Part shown: piece by piece, positions 32,720-41,393 of the stretch | How positions within the stretch are numbered: position 1 is the stretch's first letter | Layout of the letters: every line of letters begins with the position of its first letter | Translations under genes and position numbers: made by a program | Assembly (NCBI GenBank): GCA_026706025.1 | Contig: JAPOZO010000040.1 | Location: 1 to 42,689 of the forward strand | Direction: 5' to 3' | DNA: 42,689 bases | From: Candidatus Poribacteria bacterium | GTDB taxonomy: Bacteria; Poribacteria; WGA-4E; WGA-3G | The notes under the pieces: model-generated | Databases searched by the model: none | What the model was told of the DNA's origin: nothing | The model's input: the letters and a program-made list of their open reading frames with translations, nothing else

Positions 32720-33550
32720 GTGGGACAAAAAACTCACCCGCGTGGATTACGCTTAGGAATCATCGAGACGTGGGATTCAAAGTGGTATAGCGAACGGGAT
32801 TACGCCAAATGGCTCCATGAAGATTTTAAGATTCAGAAGTTCGTCAAGGAGCAACTAGCACGTGCCGGGATTTCGCGCGTCGAAGTAGAACGCGTCGCTG
32901 ACCGTTGCAGCATCAACATCCATACAGCACGTCCAGGTATTGTCATTGGCCGCCGCGGTGCTGAAGCTGAAAAGTTACAAGCATTAATCGAGAAAGAGGT
33001 CGGCTGCCCCGTCCGGATTAATGTCTCGGAAATTAGAGTCGCTGAAATGGATGCCCAACTTGTATCTGAAGCTGTTGCAACGCAAATAGAACGCCGTGCC
33101 GGTTTTAAACACGCAATGCGCCGGAGTATCTCCAGTTCAATGCAAGCAGGGGCCTTAGGCGTTAAAATTATGGTGAGCGGTAGATTAGACGGTAAGGAAA
33201 TCGCCCGCGCTGAATCCAGCATTGAGGGACGCGTGCCGCTTCATACCCTCCGAGCTGATGTCGACTACGGGTTTACTGAGGCAAATACAACCTACGGTAA
33301 AATCGGAGTTAAAACTTGGATTTTCAAGGGCGAAATTATCGGGGTTCCCGATAAATTAAAGGGCGAAACATCTGAGCGCCGTCAACCTGGACGACGCGAA
33401 GATACTGGTTCGCAACGTTCTGAACGTCGACGGGGCGACAGACGTTCCGGCTCTCAAGACGGACGATCTCGACAATCCGGAAGACAAGACAGAGGCAGAA
33501 ATCGACGCAGACCCCGTCAAGGCAATCAGGGTTCCAAGGGCGATTCATAA
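32720..33550 (+). CDS. rpsC: 30S ribosomal protein S3 with long basic C-terminal tail
   Basis: S3 lies at the mRNA entry tunnel and has helicase-assisting activity. The GTG start at 32720 follows AGGAGG. The 276-residue protein contains the N-terminal MGQKTHPRGLRLGII, the KH domain with its GxxG loop in IVIGRRGAEAEKL (74-86), and the C-terminal S3 domain ending at KTWIFKGEIIGVPDKL (about 213). The next 63 residues are an added arginine-, serine- and glycine-rich tail (RSERRRGDRRSGSQDGRSRQ). Usual bacterial S3 is 210-235 residues, so this tail is longer and more basic than normal. Confidence 0.96.
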   Translation: MGQKTHPRGLRLGIIETWDSKWYSERDYAKWLHEDFKIQKFVKEQLARAGISRVEVERVADRCSINIHTARPGIVIGRRGAEAEKLQALIEKEVGCPVRINVSEIRVAEMDAQLVSEAVATQIERRAGFKHAMRRSISSSMQAGALGVKIMVSGRLDGKEIARAESSIEGRVPLHTLRADVDYGFTEANTTYGKIGVKTWIFKGEIIGVPDKLKGETSERRQPGRREDTGSQRSERRRGDRRSGSQDGRSRQSGRQDRGRNRRRPRQGNQGSKGDS

Positions 33551-33586
33551 CTGTACCAATAGATTTATTTTAAGGAGGCATCTAAG

Positions 33587-34000
33587 GTGTTAATGCCGAA
33601 ACGCGTGATGCGCCGCTATGTGCATCGCGGGAAACGCCGTGGCAAACCGCTCCGTGGCTCACAAATCAACTTCGGTGAATATGGTTTGCAAGCAATGGAA
33701 GCTGGCTGGATTACAAATAACCAGATTGAATCTGCGCGTATCGCTATCACGCGGTATGTACGCCGCGGTGGAAAACTTTGGATCAAGATTTTCCCGCACA
33801 AACCACTCAGTAAACAACCCGCTGAAACCCGCATGGGTAAGGGCAAAAAAGGCCCACCCGAATACTGGGTCGCTGTGGTCAAACCCGGCAGAGTCCTTTT
33901 TGAATTAAGCGGCGTTTCGGTTGAAGATGCAAAAGGGGCGATGAAACGAGCCGCCCACAAATTGCCAATCAAAACTAAGTTCGTTGCACGGAATGCGTAA
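33587..34000 (+). CDS. rplP: 50S ribosomal protein L16
   Basis: L16 binds near the A site and helps mature the 50S subunit. The 137-residue protein begins [21 protein letters not shown], the family's standard start, from GTG 33587 with AAGGAGG upstream, rather than from the ATG two codons on. It contains [27 protein letters not shown], the [22 protein letters not shown] block and [17 protein letters not shown]. Confidence 0.96.
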   Translation: MLMPKRVMRRYVHRGKRRGKPLRGSQINFGEYGLQAMEAGWITNNQIESARIAITRYVRRGGKLWIKIFPHKPLSKQPAETRMGKGKKGPPEYWVAVVKPGRVLFELSGVSVEDAKGAMKRAAHKLPIKTKFVARNA

Positions 34001-34085
34001 TTTTGTCTACGACTCCGGCGTTGAAAAAAATATGCGCCCCAACGCAGTATCATGCTTTTGACAACACCTAAGGAGGCACGGAAAT

Positions 34086-34274
34086 ATGAAAGCGGATGAA
34101 CTACGAGCAAAAACAACCGAAGAGTTGGAAAGTGAACTGAAAACGCTAAAGGAGAGCCTGTTTAACCAGAGATTTAGAAGTATCTTAGGACAACAAGAAG
34201 ACACAACACGTATCGGTAAGATCCGCAAGGACATCGCACGTGTGAAAACTCTCTTGCACGGGCGTTCACAGTAA
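34086..34274 (+). CDS. rpmC: 50S ribosomal protein L29
   Basis: L29 sits beside L23 at the tunnel exit. The 62-residue protein is a two-helix bundle: MKADELRAKTTEELESELKTL, then FNQRFRSILGQQEDTTRIGKIRKDIARVKTLL. AAGGAGG precedes the ATG. Length and composition are normal. Confidence 0.95.
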   Translation: MKADELRAKTTEELESELKTLKESLFNQRFRSILGQQEDTTRIGKIRKDIARVKTLLHGRSQ

Positions 34275-34371
34275 ACAGAACACAGACACGACGGTTCACC
34301 AATTTCAAGGCACGGACTGTGTATTCCACAGTACATACGTTAACAGGTTTTGGCTGGTTTGGAGGATAAAG

Positions 34372-34647
34372 TTGAACGAGGAAAGAAGAAGGCATCGTAA
34401 ATTTCGGACAGGTCTTGTTACGAGCAACAGTATGGATAAAACTGTCTCAGTGTCAATTGTGCGTCGCTATCAACACCCGCTTTACAAGAAAGTTGTCCGG
34501 AAAACGAAGAAAATTCTCGCTCATGATGAACAGAATAGTTGTAACGTCGGTGACGTGGTGCAGGTTGTTGAGACCCGTCCCCTGAGTCGTCAGAAACGGT
34601 GGCGGGTCCAAGCAGTAGTAAGCACAGTACAGCCCGCAAACGATTAA
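34372..34647 (+). CDS. rpsQ: 30S ribosomal protein S17
   Basis: S17 is an early 30S assembly protein. The 91-residue protein shows RKFRTGLVTSNSMDKTVSVSIVRRYQHPLYKKVVRKTKKILAHDE, then NVGDVVQVVETRPLSRQKRWRVQAVV. The start is TTG at 34372, with GGAGGATAAAG directly before; the next in-frame ATG would cut into the conserved core. A 156-bp spacer follows, in which I see no gene. Confidence 0.95.
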   Translation: MNEERRRHRKFRTGLVTSNSMDKTVSVSIVRRYQHPLYKKVVRKTKKILAHDEQNSCNVGDVVQVVETRPLSRQKRWRVQAVVSTVQPAND

Positions 34648-34803
34648 GAAGTGCTATCACCGGAACCTTTACGGCTTGTCTCTATACGAGGCGAAAGACG
34701 CAGCAAACGGTGTATACATGGCACTGCAAAAGAAAGGTTTCTCATCCACACTCTGACGTTTCCAAAACACACCGTTTTGAAAACGGTAGAGGAGGATACA
34801 AAA

Positions 34804-35187
34804 ATGGTTCAATCATACTCTCGATTAACCTGTGCTGATAATACTGGCGCAAGGAAATTAATGTGCATTAGTGTATTAGGCGGCACGCGTCGACGCTATG
34901 CCCGCGTAGGCGACGTGATTGTAGCAAGCATCAAAGAAGCAACACCTAATACACAAGTTAAAACCGGTGAAGTCGTTCGCGCAGTTGTCGTCCGTACGAC
35001 TAAAGAATATCGACGCGTAGACGGCTCCTATATTAAATTTGACCAGAATGCTGCTGTTCTCGTCGATCCACCGGATCGAGAAGGGAACCAACTTCCACGC
35101 GGCACCCGAATTTTCGGGCCCGTTGCGCGAGAACTCAGAGAAAAGGGGTTCACCCGAATTATCTCGCTCGCCCCTGAGGTTATTTAG
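34804..35187 (+). CDS. rplN: 50S ribosomal protein L14
   Basis: L14 lies at the subunit interface and is the binding site of RsfS and EF-G. The 127-residue protein starts [22 protein letters not shown] at ATG 34804, with GGAGG upstream. It shows [28 protein letters not shown], and the C-terminal [29 protein letters not shown] longer frame to 34651 is not homologous and was dropped. Confidence 0.97.
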   Translation: MVQSYSRLTCADNTGARKLMCISVLGGTRRRYARVGDVIVASIKEATPNTQVKTGEVVRAVVVRTTKEYRRVDGSYIKFDQNAAVLVDPPDREGNQLPRGTRIFGPVARELREKGFTRIISLAPEVI

Positions 35188-35197
35188 GAGGACAACA

Positions 35198-35431
35198 GTG
35201 ACACGACAAAAACTGCATATTAAGAAAAATGACACGGTCATCGTCCTCAGCGGACAAGACCGGGGCAAGGAAGGTGTGGTTTTGGAGGTCTTCCCAAAGA
35301 AACAGCGCGCAATCGTTGAAGGCGTTCATATCGTTAAACGCCACCTCCGACCAAACCAAATGGGACAAGGCGGTATTGTTGAACGCGAAGGCACCATTCA
35401 CGTTTCTAATCTCAAAAAGATTGATGCTTAA
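35198..35431 (+). CDS. rplX: 50S ribosomal protein L24, short form
   Basis: L24 starts 50S assembly and sits at the tunnel exit. From GTG 35198 the protein has 77 residues: HIKKNDTVIVLSGQDRGKEGVVLEVFP (KOW motif), EGVHIVKRHLRPNQMGQGGI, and REGTIHVSNLKKIDA. Typical L24 has about 100 residues, with a further beta segment after the VSN motif. Here that last part is missing, and no other frame downstream supplies it. AGGAGG overlaps the rplN stop, so the two genes are coupled. Confidence 0.94.
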   Translation: MTRQKLHIKKNDTVIVLSGQDRGKEGVVLEVFPKKQRAIVEGVHIVKRHLRPNQMGQGGIVEREGTIHVSNLKKIDA

Positions 35432-35516
35432 CGAAAAACAAAGCCTCGATACCGTAGACGAGAAGCGTTGCCAAGACAAACTTCACTCTATAAGTGATTT
35501 ATAGGATACAAGGCTC

Positions 35517-36056
35517 ATGAGCCCATTCAAAGAATTTTATCAAACGGAAATCATGTCCGCATTACAGAGCCATTTTAACTATGGAAATGTGATGGAGATT
35601 CCGAAACTGGACAAGATTACACTCAATATCGGGGTCGGCGAAGCACTTCAGAACCCGAAAGCACTTGAGGATGCTGTCGAAGAACTCACACTTATTGCAG
35701 GACAACGCGCAATCATTACGCATGCCAAAAAATCCGTCTCTGCTTTTAAGGTCAGAGAAGGTATGGCAATTGGATGTAAAGTTACACTAAGACAGCAGCG
35801 GATGTATGAGTTTTATAACCGACTGGTAAACATCGTTCTCCCGCAAATTCGGGACTTTCGGGGTGTATCGCCGGACGCGTTCGATGGTCGTGGTAATTAC
35901 TCCCTCGGCCTCACCGAACAGTTAATATTCCCGGAAATTAATTATGATAACGTCAACGATATCCGCGGGCTGAACGTAACAATCGTTACGACCGCCCCGA
36001 CAGACGAAGAAGGCCGAGAGTTACTAAGGCTGCTGGGAATGCCGTTCCAAAAATAG
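35517..36056 (+). CDS. rplE: 50S ribosomal protein L5
   Basis: L5 binds 5S rRNA in the central protuberance. The 179-residue protein has the standard layout: [86 protein letters not shown], and a closing [20 protein letters not shown]. The SD is weak (AAGG). A 135-bp spacer follows before rpsN. Confidence 0.97.
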   Translation: MSPFKEFYQTEIMSALQSHFNYGNVMEIPKLDKITLNIGVGEALQNPKALEDAVEELTLIAGQRAIITHAKKSVSAFKVREGMAIGCKVTLRQQRMYEFYNRLVNIVLPQIRDFRGVSPDAFDGRGNYSLGLTEQLIFPEINYDNVNDIRGLNVTIVTTAPTDEEGRELLRLLGMPFQK

Positions 36057-36191
36057 ACGGATTCGGTAGCGGACGGTTTCGCCGTCAAATAACTACACAA
36101 ATTACCTCGCATCTTCAGACGCAGCTAACTTTCAACATCCGGACTTACTGAAAGCACACGTCACGGATAAACAAGAAAAGGAGCATCTAGC

Positions 36192-36377
36192 TTGGCAAGT
36201 AAAGCATGGATTGCCAAACAGAAACGAACCCCGCGGTTCCAAACCCGGAAATACAACCGCTGCAAAAGTTGCGGACGGTCGCGTGGGTATCTGCGCAAGT
36301 TTGAATTGTGTCGTATCTGTTTTCGTCTCTTCGCCCGTGCCGGTAAAATCCCCGGTGTCCGAAAGGCGAGCTGGTAG
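36192..36377 (+). CDS. rpsN: 30S ribosomal protein S14, zinc-binding type Z
   Basis: S14 is a 30S head protein. This is the short 61-residue form with a four-cysteine zinc site, CKSC (24-27) and CRIC (40-43), and the end [11 protein letters not shown]. That is the type Z variant common outside Proteobacteria. The start is TTG at 36192, preceded by AAGGAGCAT. An overlapping frame one base over (36211 on) is not homologous. Confidence 0.95.
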   Translation: MASKAWIAKQKRTPRFQTRKYNRCKSCGRSRGYLRKFELCRICFRLFARAGKIPGVRKASW

Positions 36378-36463
36378 AAAATTGAAACCTGTCTGTCCGT
36401 AAACAAAAGTATGACAGGCACATCGACTCTTCAAAAACGAAAACGAAATAAGGAGAATCTTTC

Positions 36464-36865
36464 ATGTCGATGACCGATCCGATTGCTGATATGTTAACAC
36501 GTATCCGCAATGCCAATATGGCAGGACATGAACGCGTTGAAATACCCTCTTCAAAGGTCAAAGCGGAAATCGCACGCATCTTGGCAGAAGAAGGTTTTGT
36601 CCGAAACTATCGCTTGCTTGAAGACGGAAATCAGGGGATTTTAAGAATCTATTTGAAATACGGAAACACTAAAAAAGAGAAGGTCATCACAAACCTTAGA
36701 CGCATCAGCAAACCCGGTAGACGGATTTACGCCAAAGCTGATAGCCTACCACGTGTTTACGGCGGACTTGGTGTTGCTATTCTATCAACATCTAATGGGT
36801 TAAAAACCACACCACAATGCCGCAGGGAGAAGATCGGCGGCGAAGTTTTGTGTTACGTCTGGTAA
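36464..36865 (+). CDS. rpsH: 30S ribosomal protein S8
   Basis: S8 organises the central domain of 16S rRNA and represses the spc operon in E. coli. The 133-residue protein begins [44 protein letters not shown] and ends with the conserved [15 protein letters not shown] precedes the ATG at about 9 nt. No S8-type operator can be asserted by eye in the spacer. Confidence 0.97.
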   Translation: MSMTDPIADMLTRIRNANMAGHERVEIPSSKVKAEIARILAEEGFVRNYRLLEDGNQGILRIYLKYGNTKKEKVITNLRRISKPGRRIYAKADSLPRVYGGLGVAILSTSNGLKTTPQCRREKIGGEVLCYVW

Positions 36866-36904
36866 GATTTTGCAGATGGCTCGCAACGAACTGGGAGAAA
36901 AAGA

Positions 36905-37477
36905 ATGTCACGTATTGGACTACAACCGATTCCATTACCCGACAAAGTAGAAGTCGCCTTAAATAAAAGCGATGTACACGTCGAGGGACCCAAAGGAAGC
37001 CTGAATTGGCAACTTCCAGACGGAATCGATGTGACGCTTGAGGAAAACGTCCTAACCGTCCAAAGAATCAGTGAGATCAAACAGCACAAAGCCTTGCACG
37101 GATTGGCGCGCAGCCTCATCGCCAACATGGTTACTGGCGTTTCAGAGGGGTTTGAGAAAAAATTGCGAGTCGTGGGCACCGGCTACCGGGCGGAAGTCAA
37201 CCGTGAGAACAATTTGGTTCTTGATGTCGGGTATTCACACTCCGTCACTTACACACCGCCTGAGGGAATCACACTTAGTGTTGAAGCCTCTGAGACAATA
37301 GATGGGCAAGCACACACACCTGTTATTATCAGCGGTATTGATAAACAACTCGTTGGACAGGTAGCAGCGACTATTCGTCAAATTCGGAAACCCGATACTT
37401 ATAAACCTTGTAAAGGTATCCGCTACGATGGCGAGCGCGTCCGTGATAAAGAAGGTAAAGCTGCTGCTGTCGCCTAA
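36905..37477 (+). CDS. rplF: 50S ribosomal protein L6
   Basis: L6 lies near the factor-binding site and the sarcin-ricin loop. The 190-residue protein has the start MSRIGLQPIPLPDKVEVAL, two similar alpha-beta halves (the first with VEGPKGSLNWQLP; the second with VVGTGYRAEVNRENNLVLDVGYSHSV), and the end of the fold in RKPDTYKPCKGIRYDGERVRDKEGK. GGGAG precedes the ATG. It is a few residues longer than the usual 178-184 because of small insertions and a short tail. Confidence 0.97.
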   Translation: MSRIGLQPIPLPDKVEVALNKSDVHVEGPKGSLNWQLPDGIDVTLEENVLTVQRISEIKQHKALHGLARSLIANMVTGVSEGFEKKLRVVGTGYRAEVNRENNLVLDVGYSHSVTYTPPEGITLSVEASETIDGQAHTPVIISGIDKQLVGQVAATIRQIRKPDTYKPCKGIRYDGERVRDKEGKAAAVA

Positions 37478-37560
37478 TGCTATAATATTTCGCGCGCAAT
37501 AGGACACAATTTGAACTTCCTATGAAATAGACGGCGCGCCTATGGTAATAAGGAGACACC

Positions 37561-37929
37561 TTGACACTCATAAGAAAGAAACGGATGAGCCATCTACGCC
37601 GCCGGAAACGGGTCCGTCAAAAGATTACCGGAACCGGTAGCAGACCTCGGCTCGCCGTTTTCAGAAGTTTAAAACATATCTATGCGCAACTCATCAACGA
37701 TGAACTTGGTGTGACGGTCGTCGAAGCCTCTACTTTGTCCCCAGAACTGAAAGAGACGCTTTCAAACGGTGGAAACATAGCGGCAGCGGAACGTGTTGGG
37801 GCACTTATCGCCCAAAAAGCCAAGCAGCGGGAAATTCAGGGAGTCGTCTTCGATCGGGGCGGGCATCTCTACCATGGTCGCATAAAAGCCCTTGCTGAAG
37901 CTGCAAGGGAAGAGGGACTTAAGTTCTAA
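37561..37929 (+). CDS. rplR: 50S ribosomal protein L18
   Basis: L18 binds 5S rRNA. The 122-residue protein has [35 protein letters not shown], the central [21 protein letters not shown] and the conserved [29 protein letters not shown] end. The start is TTG at 37561, with AAGGAGACACC upstream. Other start codons in the frame have no SD. Confidence 0.96.
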   Translation: MTLIRKKRMSHLRRRKRVRQKITGTGSRPRLAVFRSLKHIYAQLINDELGVTVVEASTLSPELKETLSNGGNIAAAERVGALIAQKAKQREIQGVVFDRGGHLYHGRIKALAEAAREEGLKF

Positions 37930-37999
37930 ATGCCCGCATACCGGTTCCTGTGCCCCTACATACACGGTCAACAGGATTTCTGCCGGATAGGAGATTTTT

Positions 38000-38512
38000 T
38001 TGCTGAAAGATAGAATTAACCCTGATGATTTTGAATTTGAGGAACGCATGATTACAATTAACCGCGTGATGCGAGTCGGTAAGGGACGACGCACGCCGAG
38101 TTTTAACTCCCTCACAGTGGTTGGCAATCGTGATGGTATTGTCGGTATCGGATTTGGCAGCGCCAGCGAAGTGGCTGGCGCGCTCCGCAAAAGTTTCGCC
38201 GATGCTCGTAAAAACCTAATTCGGGTACCCATCACCAACGGCACGCTCCCGCATGAAATTACCTGCGAATTCAAATCCGCCAAAGTTTTGTTGAAACCGG
38301 CAAGTCCCGGAACTGGCATTATTGCAGGGCACGCAACGCGTGCTATTCTCGAATTTGCAGGGGTTCGAGACGCACTGACCAAATGCCTCTCCTCTCGGAA
38401 CGTGAAAAATATTGCTGAAGCTACAATGCTTGGGCTGAAGAACCTCAAAGATGTCAACGAAGTTGCACGGCTACGAGACCTATCCGTTGAAGAGTTACTC
38501 AAGAAACGATAA
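38000..38512 (+). CDS. rpsE: 30S ribosomal protein S5
   Basis: S5 lies at the mRNA entry and affects accuracy. The 170-residue protein contains EERMITINRVMRVGKGRRTPSFNSLTVVGN (dsRNA-binding fold), GIGFGSASEVAGALRKSFADARKNL, and the C-terminal half with PASPGTGIIAGHATRAILEFAGVRDALTKCLSSRN. The start is TTG 38000 after TAGGAG. The gene normally following, rpmD for L30, is missing: the 105 bp to rplO hold no L30-like frame. Confidence 0.96.
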   Translation: MLKDRINPDDFEFEERMITINRVMRVGKGRRTPSFNSLTVVGNRDGIVGIGFGSASEVAGALRKSFADARKNLIRVPITNGTLPHEITCEFKSAKVLLKPASPGTGIIAGHATRAILEFAGVRDALTKCLSSRNVKNIAEATMLGLKNLKDVNEVARLRDLSVEELLKKR

Positions 38513-38617
38513 AAGGTAATAAAGACTGACGCACTTCTGAATGTTTTGTCAGCGTATATCAAATGCTTGGTTCTAAGCCGCGCTGACAATCTACGGTTAA
38601 GGAATGGAGTAATCCTG

Positions 38618-39094
38618 ATGAAATTGAATGAACTTAAACCCGCCCCTGGCTCAAAACGCTCCAGAAAACGTGTGGGCAGAGGGAACGCTTCAGGTTGGGG
38701 GAAAACCTGTGGACGCGGCCACAAGGGACAAAAGTCTCGATCCGGTGGCTCAATTCCAGCATGGTTTGAAGGTGGGCAGATGCCCCTCGTGCGACGCTTA
38801 CCCAAGCGAGGACCACAACGAACCGCACACAAACGATTTGAGTATGATATTATCAATGTTGAAACGCTCAACCTTTTTGACGATGCAGCGGTCGTCAGTC
38901 CGAAATCCCTTCGCGAAGCAGGCCTAGTTAAACGAAAGAACGCACTGATAAAAATACTTGGCGATGGCGAACTCGAAAAACAGTTGACAATCCAAGCGCA
39001 CCGTTTCTCAAAATCAGCGATCGAAAAAATTGAATCCAAAGGCGGTACAGCCGAAGTGCTCGGACTGCACGCTAATCCCGACAACGCTGCTTGA
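38618..39094 (+). CDS. rplO: 50S ribosomal protein L15
   Basis: L15 organises domains of 23S rRNA late in assembly. From ATG 38618 the protein has 158 residues: MKLNELKPAPGSKRSRKRVGRG, GWGKTCGRGHKGQKSRSGGSIPAWFEGGQMPLVRRLPKRG, and a C-terminal SKSAIEKIESKGGTAEVL. An AAGGAATGGAG stretch lies upstream. A frame extended to 38546 adds 24 residues without homology or SD. Confidence 0.96.
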   Translation: MKLNELKPAPGSKRSRKRVGRGNASGWGKTCGRGHKGQKSRSGGSIPAWFEGGQMPLVRRLPKRGPQRTAHKRFEYDIINVETLNLFDDAAVVSPKSLREAGLVKRKNALIKILGDGELEKQLTIQAHRFSKSAIEKIESKGGTAEVLGLHANPDNAA

Positions 39095-39123
39095 AAGTGT
39101 GCAGGCGAGGAGGAAAAAAATAA

Positions 39124-40455
39124 GTGATTAAGGCATTCCAAAACGCTTTTAAAATCCCTGAACTGCGGAAACGTATCATTTTTACAGGGCTGCTCTTGAT
39201 TGTTTACCGCCTTGGCGCGCACATTACGCTTCCCGGTATTGATGACGTAGCACTTGAGGCATTTTTTCAACAACTCATGGAGCGTGGGGGCAATGTCATT
39301 GGGTTCATCGATCTGTTTTCCGGGGGCGCATTTAGTCAAATGACGATCTTCGCACTCGGTATACAACCCTATATTAGTGCCTCAATCATTATGCAGCTGC
39401 TCGGGGTCATCGTGCCCTCTTTGGAAAAACTCTCCAAAGAACCCGATGGCAGAAAGAAAATGACGCAGTACACCCGATACGGGACTGTTATACTCAGTAT
39501 CATTCAAGGTATAACAATCAGTATCGTTTTGCGGAATCCAGAGAACATTACCGGACAAGCCGGTGAGATCGTTAGAGATCCTAACTTATGGTGGCATTTC
39601 CTTGTAGTCTTGACGCTCACAGCAGGTACCTCCTTCGTTATGTGGCTTGGTGAGCAAATCACCGAGCGCGGTATTGGGCAAGGTATCTCCCTAATCATTA
39701 CGGTGGGGATCATTGCTGGTTTACCTGGTGGCGTTACTACTGTTTTAAACAATTTAGTGACAAGACCAGAATTCGGAATTCTACAACTCGTGCTCCTCGT
39801 CGGACTCATTGTTATAGCCGTAATGGGAACCGTTTTCATCACGCTTTCCGTCCGTAAGATACCCGTCCAATACGGTAGACAGATTCGCGGACGTAGGGTG
39901 ATTGGCGGGCAATCAACGCATCTGCCGCTGAGAGTTAACGCCGCTGGCATGATTCCTATCATCTTTGCCATTACACTTATTCAGTTCCCGCCAACGGCCC
40001 TTGGTTTTCTCCCACGAGACTGGGGATGGGTGACAGGCGCGCAAGCACTGATTGATACAGGAACACCTTTGTGGCTTACCTTTTATGCGTTGTTAATCAT
40101 CGGCTTCACCTATTTTTACACAGCCGTGCAAATCAACCCGATCCAAATGGCAGAGGATTTACAGAAATATGGCGGTTTCATCCCCGGTATCCGTGCCGGA
40201 AAACAGACTGCTGATTATATCAATACGACGCTCACACGGATCACGCTACCGGGCGCAGTCTTTCTCGCCGCTATCGCTGTGATTCCGATTATGATTACAG
40301 GTTATCTCCAAATCGGTAGTATGGTCGACGGTGCCTCTATTTTGATTGTGGTCGGTGTCGTATTAGATACAATGTCACAAATTGAATCCTATTTGACCGT
40401 CCGACACTACGAAGGATTCCTAAAAGATCGGAAACTTAAAGGCAGGCGGCGTTAA
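39124..40455 (+). CDS. secY: preprotein translocase subunit SecY
   Basis: SecY forms the protein-conducting channel of the inner membrane with SecE and SecG. The 443-residue protein begins with a short cytoplasmic helix and has ten membrane segments. Recognisable parts are the plug region after TM1 (GFIDLFSGGAFSQMTIFALGI), YISASIIMQLL, GEQITERGIGQGISLIITVGIIAG, the SecA/ribosome-binding loop PVQYGRQIRGRRVIGGQSTHLPL, and FIPGIRAGKQTADYIN. The start is GTG 39124 after GGAGG. In most genomes adk, map and infA follow; here rpmJ comes next. Confidence 0.97.
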   Translation: MIKAFQNAFKIPELRKRIIFTGLLLIVYRLGAHITLPGIDDVALEAFFQQLMERGGNVIGFIDLFSGGAFSQMTIFALGIQPYISASIIMQLLGVIVPSLEKLSKEPDGRKKMTQYTRYGTVILSIIQGITISIVLRNPENITGQAGEIVRDPNLWWHFLVVLTLTAGTSFVMWLGEQITERGIGQGISLIITVGIIAGLPGGVTTVLNNLVTRPEFGILQLVLLVGLIVIAVMGTVFITLSVRKIPVQYGRQIRGRRVIGGQSTHLPLRVNAAGMIPIIFAITLIQFPPTALGFLPRDWGWVTGAQALIDTGTPLWLTFYALLIIGFTYFYTAVQINPIQMAEDLQKYGGFIPGIRAGKQTADYINTTLTRITLPGAVFLAAIAVIPIMITGYLQIGSMVDGASILIVVGVVLDTMSQIESYLTVRHYEGFLKDRKLKGRRR

Positions 40456-40479
40456 GTGCTTTCGTCTGAAAGGGATATT

Positions 40480-40596
40480 ATGAAAGTCAGACCTTCTGTT
40501 AAAAAAATGTGTAACCAGTGTAAAATTATTAAGCGAAAAGGCGTTGTCCGAGTGATTTGTCCTTCAAATCCGAAGCACAAACAGCGACAGGGCTAA
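40480..40596 (+). CDS. rpmJ: 50S ribosomal protein L36
   Basis: L36 is the smallest 50S protein, 38 residues, stabilising helices near the peptidyl-transferase region. The frame reads [20 protein letters not shown], then [18 protein letters not shown]. The zinc ligands C11, C14, C27 and H33 are intact, so it is the zinc-binding form. AAAGGG precedes the ATG, 24 bp after the secY stop. It is followed by a 174-bp repeat-filled spacer. Confidence 0.97.
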   Translation: MKVRPSVKKMCNQCKIIKRKGVVRVICPSNPKHKQRQG

Positions 40597-40604
40597 CCCT
40601 TTTA

Positions 40605-40754
40605 TAGTTGTCAATCATCAGTTAACTTCGGAGGGTTCCAAGTTTTCTGGTAACGATCCTTACCCAAACCGGTTATAACAGTTACCAAAGAACGTTATTG
40701 TTTCCCAAACCTCTTAACTGATAACTCTCACTGCGAGGCAACCGATAACTATTA
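40605..40754. repeat. 7-bp-periodic repeat element between rpmJ and rpsM
   Basis: The left end, AGTTGTCAATCATCAGTTAA, and the right end, AACCTCTTAACTGATAACT then CCGATAACTATT, face each other as degenerate inverted ends. Internally GGTAAC (40649-40654) pairs with GTTACC (40681-40686). The AACCTCTTAACTG segment (40709-40721) is shared with the element at 7447-7601. The rpsM SD (AAAGGAGG) begins just after the right end. Confidence 0.7.
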
Positions 40755-40770
40755 AAAAAGGAGGATATAC

Positions 40771-41163
40771 ATGGCAAGGATTGCTGGGGTTGATTTACCC
40801 CGAGAAAAACGGATAGACATCGCACTAACAGCTATTTACGGCATTGGTCGCTATACCGCATCGCGAATTGTTACCGACCTTGAGATTGACCCGGGTAAAA
40901 AAGTTGACACGCTCGCTGAAAATGAGATTAGTCAACTCCGAGACAAAATTCAAGACTATAAAATCGAGGGTGACTTGCGACGCGAAATCGATCAGAATAT
41001 TAAACGCCTGATGGACATCAACAGCTATCGAGGCTTACGGCATCGTCGGCAATTGCCTGTCCGCGGGCAGCGCACAAATACAAATGCTCGTACCCGTAAG
41101 GGAAAAGCGCGAACTATCTCTGTCGGCAGAAAAGCCAAAGAGGCAGCACGCAAGGGCGGCTAA
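40771..41163 (+). CDS. rpsM: 30S ribosomal protein S13
   Basis: S13 is a head protein that contacts P-site tRNA and the 50S subunit. The 130-residue protein starts [32 protein letters not shown], contains the [34 protein letters not shown]-type segment, and ends in a lysine-rich tail. AAAGGAGG precedes the ATG. It opens the alpha operon block and is bracketed by repeat elements on both sides. Confidence 0.97.
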   Translation: MARIAGVDLPREKRIDIALTAIYGIGRYTASRIVTDLEIDPGKKVDTLAENEISQLRDKIQDYKIEGDLRREIDQNIKRLMDINSYRGLRHRRQLPVRGQRTNTNARTRKGKARTISVGRKAKEAARKGG

Positions 41164-41168
41164 TGTTA

Positions 41169-41384
41169 AAAGCCATCAGTTAGAGGAAGGTAACAGTTTT
41201 CAGTACGATTTTTCTCCGAAAAAATCTTTCAGTTTTGACCAACAACTCGCGCCTTAGGAAAAGTATCTGTAGTGTTTTTGCTTGGGTGTTTCTTCTAAGT
41301 TGTTGGTCAAGGTTAAGAGACTTTGGAACTATCGAAAACCTCTTGTAACTGACAACTGACAACTGACAACTATTAACCGAAAGG
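41169..41384. repeat. nested repeat element between rpsM and rpsK
   Basis: Outer ends are heptamer-type: AGCCATCAGTTAGAGG on the left and CTGACAA three times (41349-41369) on the right. Inside are TTTTCTCCGAAAAA (41210-41223, shared in reverse with the rplW-rplB spacer), a perfect 13-bp inverted repeat TTGACCAACAACT / AGTTGTTGGTCAA (41235-41247 and 41298-41310), and a 26-nt module (41272-41297) shared with 22558-22583. The nesting implies more than one insertion. Confidence 0.8.
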
Positions 41385-41393
41385 AGAACCGTT

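Noticed and set aside
37762-39366. A 534-codon open frame on the minus strand opposite rplR, rpsE, rplO and secY
   Set aside because: It lies antisense to four certain ribosomal/secretion genes, has a serine- and arginine-heavy composition typical of a mirror frame, and has no SD or homology.
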